Positions 1 through 4,983 of a stretch of DNA of 5,475 bases are shown here, piece by piece. The notes under the pieces are model-generated. The model was not told the origin of the DNA and ran no database searches. It worked only from the letters and a program-made list of their open reading frames with translations. Made by a program: the position numbers and the translations under genes. The DNA lies in the NCBI GenBank assembly GCA_014380205.1, contig JACMKH010000199.1:1-5475 (forward strand). The letters are read 5' to 3'. Within the stretch, counting starts at the first letter, position 1, and each line of letters begins with the position of its first letter. The stretch comes from Sphingomonadaceae bacterium (lineage in GTDB: Bacteria > Pseudomonadota > Alphaproteobacteria > Sphingomonadales > Sphingomonadaceae).

Positions 1-326
1 AGCGCGACGCCGAGCGCGCCGGTCACGCCGATCAGATAGCTCGCGACCACCGCGCCGAGCGCCGCGCCGCCCGTAGCGCCGGTGATGTCGGGCGAGGCAA
101 GCGGGTTGGCGAACAGCGCCTGGATCGCCGCGCCGCTGGCGCCGAGGATCGCGCCATAGGCCAAGGCGAGGAGCGCGCGGGGGAGGCGGAGCTCGATCAG
201 GATGGTTGTCGCAAGCGCGGGATCGCTCTCGAACAGCGCGGGGAGCGAGCCGAGCGGCAGGCCGAGCGAAAGCAGGCTGAGCGCCAGCACGCCCAGCCCG
301 AGCGCCAGCCAACCGAAGGCTCTCAT
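1..326 (-). CDS. btuC: BtuC/FecCD-family ABC transporter permease, N-terminal part (cut by left window edge)
   Basis: This is the inner-membrane permease of a cobalamin or iron-chelate ABC importer. The first 108 residues are visible. Residues 1-30 form a hydrophobic first membrane helix rich in Leu, Gly and Ala. Residues 46-92 carry the FecCD family signature: LRLPRALLALAYG, then a Gly/Ala-rich segment with a GAAIQALFANPLASPD motif, then ITGATGGAALGA. The start is firm: GGGAGG at 334-339 lies 7 nt before the ATG, and the ATG overlaps the TGA of the preceding gene as ATGA (323-326), a classic translational coupling arrangement. Family members are usually about 320-350 residues, so roughly two thirds lies outside the window. 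Substrate is inferred from the upstream cobalamin riboswitch and the BtuB/BtuF-like neighbours; the sequence alone would also fit a siderophore or haem permease. Confidence 0.93.
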   Translation of the reverse strand, partial: MRAFGWLALGLGVLALSLLSLGLPLGSLPALFESDPALATTILIELRLPRALLALAYGAILGASGAAIQALFANPLASPDITGATGGAALGAVVASYLIGVTGALGVA

Positions 327-1114
327 CGCGCCACCTCCCGCCGCAGTCGTGCGATTTCAGGGAGCAGGCTCGGCCCCATGCACGTCCAGCGGCGGCCGTC
401 CGTATCGATGGTGCGCAGGTGCGGCAGCCGGCCGAGCAGCCCGAAGCCCGGCCAACGCGACGCACGCGACGCCTGATTGCCGCGGTAATTGCTGCGCAGC
501 ACGACCGCCGGCGGGTCGCTCAACAGCCGCTCGCTGGTGACGCGATCGCCGGGCAGCGCCGCCTGGATGAGCCCGGCGAGCGCCATCCATTCGGCACCGA
601 GGCCCGAGGCCGAGAGGCTGAGCCCGCCGCCGCTCAGATAGGCCGTCTCGACCGCGCGGGTCGGAACATCGCGGCGCGCGCGGCGGATTGCGCGGATCAG
701 CGCGGCCGCGCGCGCCTCGCGTCCGAGCACGCCGCCAAGCCGCTCGATCGACGCTTCGACATCGGCGATCGATTGGGGAAAGGGCAGGTCCACCAGTCCC
801 GCCCCGATCCTTCGCGCGAGCCAATCGCGGTCGCGCCCGAGCCCCCCCATCGTCACGATCAGATCGGGCCGCATCCCCGCGACCGAGACGATGCTCCCGT
901 CATTGGCGGGGTAGCGCCGCGCAAGCGTCCAGAACGGAAACTCGTCGGGATCGCGCGCGAGATGCGTCACCGACACGATCTGCTCTGGCGCGGCGATCAG
1001 CAGCACGAGCTCGTCGGCGCACAGGTTGAGCGAAGCGACGCGGCGGGGCGTCGCGCCAGCCCCTCCTCCCGCAAGCGCGAGGCTAATCCCCAAGGCGAAG
1101 GCGAACGCCCGCAT
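323..1114 (-). CDS. btuF: BtuF-type periplasmic corrinoid-binding protein of ABC importer
   Basis: A 263-residue periplasmic substrate-binding protein of the class III (Peripla_BP_2, BtuF/FhuD/FepB) type, which would hand cobalamin to the BtuC permease. Residues 1-21 look like a signal peptide: MRAFAFALG, a hydrophobic core, then AGA as the likely cleavage site before TPRRVASLNLCADELVLL, the typical first strand and helix of the mature domain. DLIVTMGGLGRDRDWLARR follows the MRPD motif, as in the family. Near the C-terminus GRRWTCMGPSLL is another family hallmark. Start choice: the ATG at 1114 has a weak GGGGA 9 nt upstream; an in-frame ATG at 1138 (MRRRGLGAM...) has more positive charge and an AGGA 11 nt upstream, so it cannot be excluded. 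The longer reading frame back to 1249 lies within the receptor gene and has no secretion signal at its start. The gene overlaps the end of the receptor gene by 32 nt and the permease start by 4 nt. Confidence 0.92.
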   Translation of the reverse strand: MRAFAFALGISLALAGGGAGATPRRVASLNLCADELVLLIAAPEQIVSVTHLARDPDEFPFWTLARRYPANDGSIVSVAGMRPDLIVTMGGLGRDRDWLARRIGAGLVDLPFPQSIADVEASIERLGGVLGREARAAALIRAIRRARRDVPTRAVETAYLSGGGLSLSASGLGAEWMALAGLIQAALPGDRVTSERLLSDPPAVVLRSNYRGNQASRASRWPGFGLLGRLPHLRTIDTDGRRWTCMGPSLLPEIARLRREVAR

Positions 1115-2987
1115 GGCCCCCAATCCCCGGCGTCGCATAGCCGAACGCATCCTGGTAATGCGCGTCGAGCAGATTCTCGACGCGCGCGAAAAGCTCGACA
1201 TCCCCGATCCGGCACGCGATCCGCGCGTTGGCGAGCACATAGTCGCCAAGCGTCACCGAAGGCGCCGGGAAAACGTCGAAATCCGCGTCCTTGCGCGCGC
1301 CGACATAGGCGAAGGACGCGCCGATCAATAGCGGCCCGGTCTCCCAGTCGAGCGCGAGGCTGGCGCCGTGGCGCGGGCGGCGCACCTCGCGGATCCGCAA
1401 TCCCTCCACGACCTGCTGATCGTCGGCGTCGAGCAAGGTGTAGTTTACGTCGATCCTGAGCCCCGGCAGCGGCGCGAGCGCGGCGGCGAGCTCGATCCCC
1501 TGACGGCGGCTCTTGCCGCTCGCGTTGGCGGTCGAGGAGAGAAATGTGCCCGAATCGAACACCGGGACGATCTCGTCGCGCAGCGCCGAGCGGAACCCCG
1601 TCGCCGAGAGCACGACCCTCTCGCCGCGCCATTCGACGCCGACCTCGTACCCCCGCGCACGCTCGGGCGCGAGATCGGGATTGCCGACGAAGCTCCCCGG
1701 GAAGAAGCCGTAGAGATCGAAGAAGGTCGGCTGCGCGATCCCCTCGCCCCATGAGCCGCGCACGTGCAACCCCTCGACGACCTCGGCGGTCGCCGCCGCG
1801 CGGATCGTCGTGGCGTCGGCGAAGGCGTTGAAATCGTCGTGGCGCACCGCGAGGTCGGTGACGATGCTGCGCCCCCATTCGGCACGCCATTCGCCGATGA
1901 AGGCGGTGCGCCCGCGCGAGCGGTCCTGATCGGTGAGGCCGAAATACTGCTGGTCGCGCGCGGCGAAATTCTCGTCCTCGCGCTCGGTCGCCGCGATCAG
2001 CGCGTGCCGGCTTCCCGCGACCGCGATCCGCCGCTCGATCTGCCCGCCGACGACGAAACGCTCGGCCGAGGTGCGATTGAGCGGCGCATCCCCGAGGAAA
2101 TTGTCGTTGCCGCTGGTCAGATATTGCGCCTCGGCGGTGATCGACCAGGGCGCGGCGGGACCGAGCCCGAGCGCCGCCCAGCCGCGCACCGCCGATGTGT
2201 CGCTCTCGGATCGGTCGAGCGTATCGGCGCGTAGGAAGCTCAGCGGATCGAAGCCGTCGAATTCGCTCTCCGCCGCGATATGGCGCGCGGCGATGCCGAG
2301 TTCGCCATCGGGCGCGGGCCGCGTCACCGCGCGCAACGCCAGCGTGGTGTTCTCGAACCCGTCGCGGTCGCCCGCGCCGCCGCCGACGATGTCGATCCCG
2401 TCGCTCCGCGCATGGCTCGCGGTGAGCGTGACGCCATGACGCGCGTCGCCGAGCGTCCCCGCGAGCGCCGCGCGCGCGCTGTCGCGCGAGCCATATTCGA
2501 TCGTCGCGTCGAGCCGGTCGCCGCGCAGCGGGTCGGGGCCTTCGAGCGCGATCACGCCGCCCAAGGCCTCCGATCCCCAAAGCGCTGATTGCGGCCCGCG
2601 GATCACCTCGATCCGACCGATCCCATCGGCGGAGAAGCTCTCGAAGCGCGACTCGTTGCCCGCGGCGGGGTCGTTGAAGCCGATGCCGTCGATGAAAACG
2701 AGGCTGTGGTTGGCCTCGCCGCCGCGGATGCGCAGCTGCGTTTGCGTCCCGCGCGATCCCGACACCGCGACCGAAACGCCTGGGATGAGCCGCAGCAGAT
2801 CGACTGCCTGGACCTCGCCGAGCGCCTCGATCCGCGCCTCGCCGATCACGGTCGCCGAGACGCCGATCGAATCGGCCGCGACCGGCGCGCGCGAGGCGGT
2901 GACCAGAATCTCGCGCTCGACGGCGTCGGCCGATGAGGCGGAATCGGCTGTCACTGCTTGCAACAAAATGAAAAGAAGTGCGCTCAT
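1083..2987 (-). CDS. btuB: BtuB-type TonB-dependent outer-membrane receptor for cobalamin
   Basis: A 634-residue TonB-dependent receptor that would import cobalamin across the outer membrane using TonB energy. Residues 1-20 are a signal peptide-like stretch (MSALLFILLQAVTADSASSA). A likely TonB box, EREILVTAS, follows at 24-32 and resembles the BtuB box DTLVVTA. The plug domain covers about 30-150, with LLRLIPGVSV, TQLRIRGG, HSLVFIDGIGFND and the strong plug signature IRGPQSALWGSEALGGVI. The rest is beta-barrel with alternating aromatic/polar strands. The length fits BtuB (about 600 residues). The start at 2987 is chosen because AAGGAG (2992-2997) lies 4 nt upstream; an in-frame ATG at 3008 (MSLRRRKM...) would give a better positively charged n-region but has no properly spaced Shine-Dalgarno. 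The assignment to cobalamin rests mainly on the riboswitch directly upstream. Oddity: the protein ends in RLRLGD rather than in the terminal Phe or Trp usual for outer-membrane barrels. Confidence 0.93.
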   Translation of the reverse strand: MSALLFILLQAVTADSASSADAVEREILVTASRAPVAADSIGVSATVIGEARIEALGEVQAVDLLRLIPGVSVAVSGSRGTQTQLRIRGGEANHSLVFIDGIGFNDPAAGNESRFESFSADGIGRIEVIRGPQSALWGSEALGGVIALEGPDPLRGDRLDATIEYGSRDSARAALAGTLGDARHGVTLTASHARSDGIDIVGGGAGDRDGFENTTLALRAVTRPAPDGELGIAARHIAAESEFDGFDPLSFLRADTLDRSESDTSAVRGWAALGLGPAAPWSITAEAQYLTSGNDNFLGDAPLNRTSAERFVVGGQIERRIAVAGSRHALIAATEREDENFAARDQQYFGLTDQDRSRGRTAFIGEWRAEWGRSIVTDLAVRHDDFNAFADATTIRAAATAEVVEGLHVRGSWGEGIAQPTFFDLYGFFPGSFVGNPDLAPERARGYEVGVEWRGERVVLSATGFRSALRDEIVPVFDSGTFLSSTANASGKSRRQGIELAAALAPLPGLRIDVNYTLLDADDQQVVEGLRIREVRRPRHGASLALDWETGPLLIGASFAYVGARKDADFDVFPAPSVTLGDYVLANARIACRIGDVELFARVENLLDAHYQDAFGYATPGIGGHAGVRLRLGD

Positions 2988-2991
2988 CTTT

Positions 2992-2997
2992 CTCCTT
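2992..2997 (-). promoter_or_regulatory. Shine-Dalgarno of the receptor gene, buried in a hairpin
   Basis: On the minus strand AAGGAG stands 4 nt before the ATG at 2987. It is a near-perfect anti-16S match with slightly short spacing, and it decides the start in favour of 2987 over 3008. All six bases lie in the 3' arm of the sequestering hairpin at 2992-3027. Confidence 0.8.
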
Positions 2998-3027
2998 CGC
3001 AACGACATTCCTGTCGTCACGAAGGAG
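2992..3027 (-). promoter_or_regulatory. Shine-Dalgarno-sequestering hairpin of the B12 riboswitch expression platform
   Basis: Read as minus-strand RNA, CUCCUUCG (3020-3027) pairs with CGAAGGAG (2992-2999). The stem continues through two G-U wobbles (UG against UG) and then ACGACA against UGUCGU (3012-3017 with 3002-3007), closed by the tetraloop GGAA (3008-3011), a GNRA-type loop. That is 16 consecutive pairs without a bulge, and it covers the whole ribosome binding site. Together with the lack of a U-tract terminator anywhere in the leader, this argues for control of translation initiation. The pairing is seen directly; the regulatory role is inferred from the known mechanism of cobalamin riboswitches in Gram-negative bacteria. 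Confidence 0.75.
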
Positions 3028-3046
3028 GAGGGCAGGGCTCTCCTCC
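3024..3046 (-). promoter_or_regulatory. Candidate anti-sequester hairpin
   Basis: In minus-strand RNA GGAGGAG (3040-3046) can pair with CUCCUCC (3024-3030) over 7 bp with a 9-nt loop. It shares bases 3024-3027 with the base of the sequestering hairpin, exactly the bases that would pair with the GGAG core of the Shine-Dalgarno. Forming it would therefore free the ribosome binding site. The complementarity is seen; the role as the ON-state structure is inferred. Confidence 0.5.
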
Positions 3047-3072
3047 CACGCTGACGGCTGGTCCCGGCCGGG

Positions 3073-3086
3073 CGCGGACGACCGCG
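3073..3086 (-). promoter_or_regulatory. Candidate P13 hairpin with L5-L13 kissing loop
   Basis: Minus-strand RNA CGCGG UCGU CCGCG forms a 5-bp hairpin. Its loop region GUCGUC (3077-3082) can pair with GACGAU (3175-3180) in the P5 terminal loop of the aptamer, giving five Watson-Crick pairs and one G-U. A kissing contact between L5 and a downstream hairpin loop is the known regulatory element of cobalamin riboswitches, so this is the best candidate for P13. With only 4 unpaired bases in the 5-bp form, a 6-bp kiss needs the closing G-C pair to open. Confidence 0.55.
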
Positions 3087-3093
3087 AAGGGGC

Positions 3094-3118
3094 CCCCGCA
3101 AATTGTTAATTTGCGGGG
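3094..3118 (-). repeat. Perfect 11-bp inverted repeat between aptamer and expression platform
   Basis: Two 11-base arms, CCCCGCAAATT and its exact complement AATTTGCGGGG, flank a 3-base loop (AAC in the RNA). It starts 5 nt after the P1 stem of the riboswitch. The AT-rich upper stem stands out in an otherwise extremely GC-rich leader. No run of T follows on the minus strand (GCCCCTTCGCGG comes next), so it does not look like a functional intrinsic terminator. It may be a spacer helix that stacks on P1 and positions the kissing hairpin, or a protein-binding or pausing site. Confidence 0.7.
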
Positions 3119-3123
3119 AACCC

Positions 3124-3273
3124 CGAAGGCAGGTTCCTGACTCGCGGCTCGCTCGCCGTCCCCCGCCTTCCCGGATCGTCCGGTGGCGTATGGAAGCTCG
3201 CCGCTCACAGTTGCGGGCACAGCGCCGGATTTCCACCGGCTTCCCTTTTGACCGCCCCAAGGCGGCACCTTCG
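3124..3273 (-). ncRNA. Cobalamin (B12) riboswitch aptamer
   Basis: The conserved blocks of the cobalamin riboswitch family (Rfam Cobalamin) appear in the right order on the minus strand. P1 is closed by CGAAGG (3268-3273) with CCTTCG (3124-3129). Then come GGTGCC with a P2 hairpin, AAAAGGGAA (3241-3249), GCCGGTGGAAATCCGGC (P3 region), GCTGTGCCCGCAACTGT (3207-3223), GCCACCG ... CGGGAAGGC (P5 region, about 3165-3187) and the B12 box AGTCAGGAACCTGCC (3128-3142). The RNA would bind adenosylcobalamin or another cobalamin and lower expression of the downstream BtuB-type receptor. The aptamer is complete; which cobalamin form it prefers cannot be judged by eye. Confidence 0.97.
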
Positions 3274-3284
3274 CGTGCCTCGCC

Positions 3285-3312
3285 GCTAGTCCCGCGCGGA
3301 CGGCCGAGTCAA
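3285..3312 (-). promoter_or_regulatory. Candidate promoter for the riboswitch and B12 uptake operon
   Basis: On the minus strand TTGACT (3307-3312) matches a housekeeping -35 element in five of six bases. It is followed after 16 nt by ACTAGC (3285-3290), a poor -10 that retains the CTA core of alphaproteobacterial -10 elements. A start about 7-10 nt further on would place the 5' end of the RNA just before the P1 stem at 3273, which is what a riboswitch leader needs. The -35 begins 7 nt after the RTX stop codon. Only 46 nt separate that stop from the aptamer, so few other promoter positions are possible unless it lies inside the RTX gene. Confidence 0.4.
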
Positions 3313-3319
3313 GCTGGGC

Positions 3320-3586
3320 TCAGATTACGATGAAATCGGCCGCGCCCAGCGCCGGCGCGCCGCGCAGCGTCGCGATCAGCACCAGCGCGGTTCCGCCGGT
3401 CCCGTCCACGTCGAAGAAAAGCTTGCCGTTGACGTCATTGTAGATCAGCCGATCATTGCCGTCCTGCGCGGCGGTGCCCACGACGAACTGGTTCGCCGCG
3501 AGCGCGCCCTCGGGAAGCCCGAAGGCATCGCTGTCGAGCCCGATCTGGTCCTCGCCGCCGGCGAAGTCGGCGATCCGGTCGGCGTC
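3320..3586 (-). repeat. C-terminal RTX module, copy 1 (paralogous to 4984-5250)
   Basis: The last 88 codons plus stop of the 511-residue protein match the last 88 codons of the neighbouring RTX gene at 62 of 88 residues, without gaps. The block DAFGLPEGALAAN is identical, and NDRLIYN is shared. The identity is higher here than in the parts before it, so this is a conserved secretion or capping module duplicated with the genes. Confidence 0.8.
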
Positions 3587-4855
3587 GGCCGCGGAGAGGC
3601 TCGCGAGGTCAAAGCGGTCGGCGCCGGTCGATCCGGTCAGCGTATCCTTGCCCGCACCGCCGGCGAGTGTGTCGTCGCCCTTGCGGCCATTGAGCGCGTC
3701 GTCGCCGCCGGCGCCTTCGAGCTGGTTCGCCTTCTTGTCGCCGAACAATAAGTCGCTCGCCAACGATCCGCGCAGATTCTCGATCAAGACATAGCTGTCG
3801 CCGAACGCGTCGCCGGCGTTGGTCGAGGGCGTCTGCAGGTCCGCGCGCACCGGCGCGGCGGCGCTCGAATAATCGGCCCAATCGTTTCCGCCGCCACCGT
3901 CGAGCGTGTCGGCGTCCGCGCCGCCATCGAGCGTGTCGAAACCAGCGCCGCCGAACAGCCGATCGCGGCCATCGCCCCCCGAAAGGCTGTCGCTGCCCGC
4001 GCCGCCGTCGAGCGTGTCGAGCGAGCCCAGGCCCGAGAGCGCGTCGTTGCCGTCGAGCCCGGCGATGCTGTCGGCCCCGCTTGCGCCGGACAGCACGTCT
4101 CCGCCCGCGCCGCCCGATTGGACCGCGATTTCGGCGAGCCCCGAAAGCTCGCTGACCGTGCCGCTCTTGCTGATTACCCAGCCATGCCCGGCGTCATTGG
4201 GATCGAGCGCGATGCCCGCGAGGCTGGAAACGCCTACCGGCAGCGCGAGCAGCTCGACCTCGGCGCCGTCCGGCGTCATGCGCAAGATGCTCGTCTCGTC
4301 GCTGCTTACCATGAGCAGGTCGCCCGTGACCGGATCAACCTCGATATCGCCGTAATTGATCGTGAACCCGCCGGCGTCGACATCGAACTCGTTGAGAACG
4401 GCGCCGGTCGCCATGTCGATCTCGGCGACCCTGTTGTCGATCGCGTCCGCTGCCACCTTGTCCTGCACGAGGAAAAAGGTGCCGCGCTCGGCGTGATAGG
4501 CGCCGCCGACGACGTGGGACGCGCCGAAGCCGGTCGAGAGCGTCGCGATGACCCCCCCGGTGATCGGATCGACGGCATAAATTTCGGCAACGCCGGTTTC
4601 GCCGTTGATGACGAGCGCGCTCCCCGCGGGAACACCGGTTCCGCCCAGCGAGATGTCCTCGGGCACGACGTCGAGATCGAAGTCATTGGCCGACTCGCCG
4701 GGCCGCGCGAAGCTGCCGAGCAGATTGCCGTCGGTGTCGTACCGATCGATCGTCGCCCCCGAGCTCTTGTAAGCGTAGAGCTCGCCCGTCAGCGCGTTGT
4801 ATGCGATCCCGACCCAGGTCCCGCTGAGGTCGAATTGGTCGATAAGCGTAGGCAT
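3320..4855 (-). CDS. RTX calcium-binding protein with N-terminal beta-propeller-like domain, predicted type I-secreted
   Basis: A complete 511-residue protein without an N-terminal signal peptide, as expected for type I secretion. Residues 1-240 hold about five blade-like repeats with motifs such as GIAYNALTGELYAY, AVDPITGGVIATL, IEVDPVTGDLLMVSSD and GIALDPNDAGHGWVIS, typical of NHL/YncE/SMP-30-like propellers. Nine consecutive RTX nonapeptides follow at 248-328 (GGxGxDxLx), then a linker of the kind usual in these proteins (YSSAAAPVRADL ... SYVLIENLRGS), six more nonapeptides at 363-416 and the C-terminal module (DADRIADF ... FFDVDGTGGTALVLIATL ... GAADFIVI). GGAG lies 7 nt before the ATG, supporting the start. 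Calcium would fold the repeats outside the cell. The propeller's ligand or enzymatic role is unknown; no catalytic residues are recognisable. The next gene on the right encodes a paralogous tail. Confidence 0.9.
   Translation of the reverse strand: MPTLIDQFDLSGTWVGIAYNALTGELYAYKSSGATIDRYDTDGNLLGSFARPGESANDFDLDVVPEDISLGGTGVPAGSALVINGETGVAEIYAVDPITGGVIATLSTGFGASHVVGGAYHAERGTFFLVQDKVAADAIDNRVAEIDMATGAVLNEFDVDAGGFTINYGDIEVDPVTGDLLMVSSDETSILRMTPDGAEVELLALPVGVSSLAGIALDPNDAGHGWVISKSGTVSELSGLAEIAVQSGGAGGDVLSGASGADSIAGLDGNDALSGLGSLDTLDGGAGSDSLSGGDGRDRLFGGAGFDTLDGGADADTLDGGGGNDWADYSSAAAPVRADLQTPSTNAGDAFGDSYVLIENLRGSLASDLLFGDKKANQLEGAGGDDALNGRKGDDTLAGGAGKDTLTGSTGADRFDLASLSAADADRIADFAGGEDQIGLDSDAFGLPEGALAANQFVVGTAAQDGNDRLIYNDVNGKLFFDVDGTGGTALVLIATLRGAPALGAADFIVI
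3608..3769 (-). repeat. Second RTX nonapeptide block (six units)
   Basis: It encodes residues 363-416 of the 511-residue protein: six 9-residue units in register, including GAGGDDALN, GRKGDDTLA and GGAGKDTLT. The first two units (GSLASDLLF, GDKKANQLE) are degenerate. In the family each GGxGxD turn binds calcium and successive units stack as a beta-roll. Confidence 0.85.
3872..4114 (-). repeat. First RTX nonapeptide block (nine units)
   Basis: It encodes residues 248-328 as nine uninterrupted 9-residue units, from GGAGGDVLS to GGGGNDWAD. Most keep the G-x-D turn and a Leu or Ile at position 8. At DNA level the motif gagcgtgtcga recurs on the plus strand (for example near 3900, 3930 and 4010), as expected for an internally duplicated coding repeat. 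Confidence 0.88.
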
Positions 4856-4983
4856 CGGTACTCTCCCCGTGGATGCGGCGCGCCCGTCGATTGGACGCCT
4901 ATCAAGCTAGGCGGGAAATGCGGTCCGATCGGGTCATTAAGTGGAAGCCGTGAGAAAAGTTTCTCCCTGGGGAAGCCGCGCCG
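4856..4983 (-). other. Intergenic region between the two RTX genes
   Basis: This 128-base gap holds the Shine-Dalgarno GGGGAGAG (4861-4868) of the 511-residue protein. It also has two weak hairpins: GAGAAA/TTTCTC with a very small loop (4952-4965), about 19 nt after the upstream stop, and a 6-bp one (4896-4913). The octamer ggaagccg occurs twice on the plus strand (4943-4950 and 4971-4978), flanking the first hairpin. No U-tract follows either hairpin, so a terminator is not supported. I see no convincing promoter, so separate transcription versus one operon is open. Confidence 0.5.

Noticed and set aside
1115..1249. Longer form of the binding protein starting at 1249
   Set aside because: The extra 45 residues lie within the receptor coding region in another frame, are Arg/Ser-rich and would place the signal peptide internally. 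A start at 1138 remains possible.
419..1459. Long plus-strand frame opposite the binding-protein and receptor genes
   Set aside because: Arg/Ala/Pro-rich with no family motif and covered by two well-supported minus-strand genes; an antisense shadow.
997..2580. Long minus-strand frame (527 codons) inside the receptor gene
   Set aside because: It is almost entirely Arg, Ala and Gly with no recognisable domain; it is an out-of-frame shadow of the receptor gene in GC-rich DNA.
1..2987. Siderophore or haem uptake operon instead of cobalamin uptake
   Set aside because: The three families are shared with iron uptake, but a complete cobalamin riboswitch directly in front of the first gene and the BtuB-like TonB box favour a corrinoid substrate.
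3094..3118. Intrinsic terminator of the RTX gene or the riboswitch
   Set aside because: The hairpin is strong, but GCCCC follows instead of a T run on the minus strand, and the plus-strand side has no gene to terminate.
2988..3260. N-terminal extension of the receptor frame up to 3260
   Set aside because: The 91 extra residues would be encoded by the B12 aptamer and the hairpins; they carry no signal peptide, while a good Shine-Dalgarno and signal peptide mark the start at 2987.
3017..3268. Small minus-strand frame of 83 codons in the leader
   Set aside because: It coincides with the cobalamin aptamer and platform, so its open frame is explained by RNA conservation and GC richness.
3608..4114. 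CRISPR-like or satellite repeat from the repeated gagcgtgtcga motif
   Set aside because: The periodicity is 27 bases in frame with RTX nonapeptides and there are no uniform spacers; it is a protein-coding repeat.
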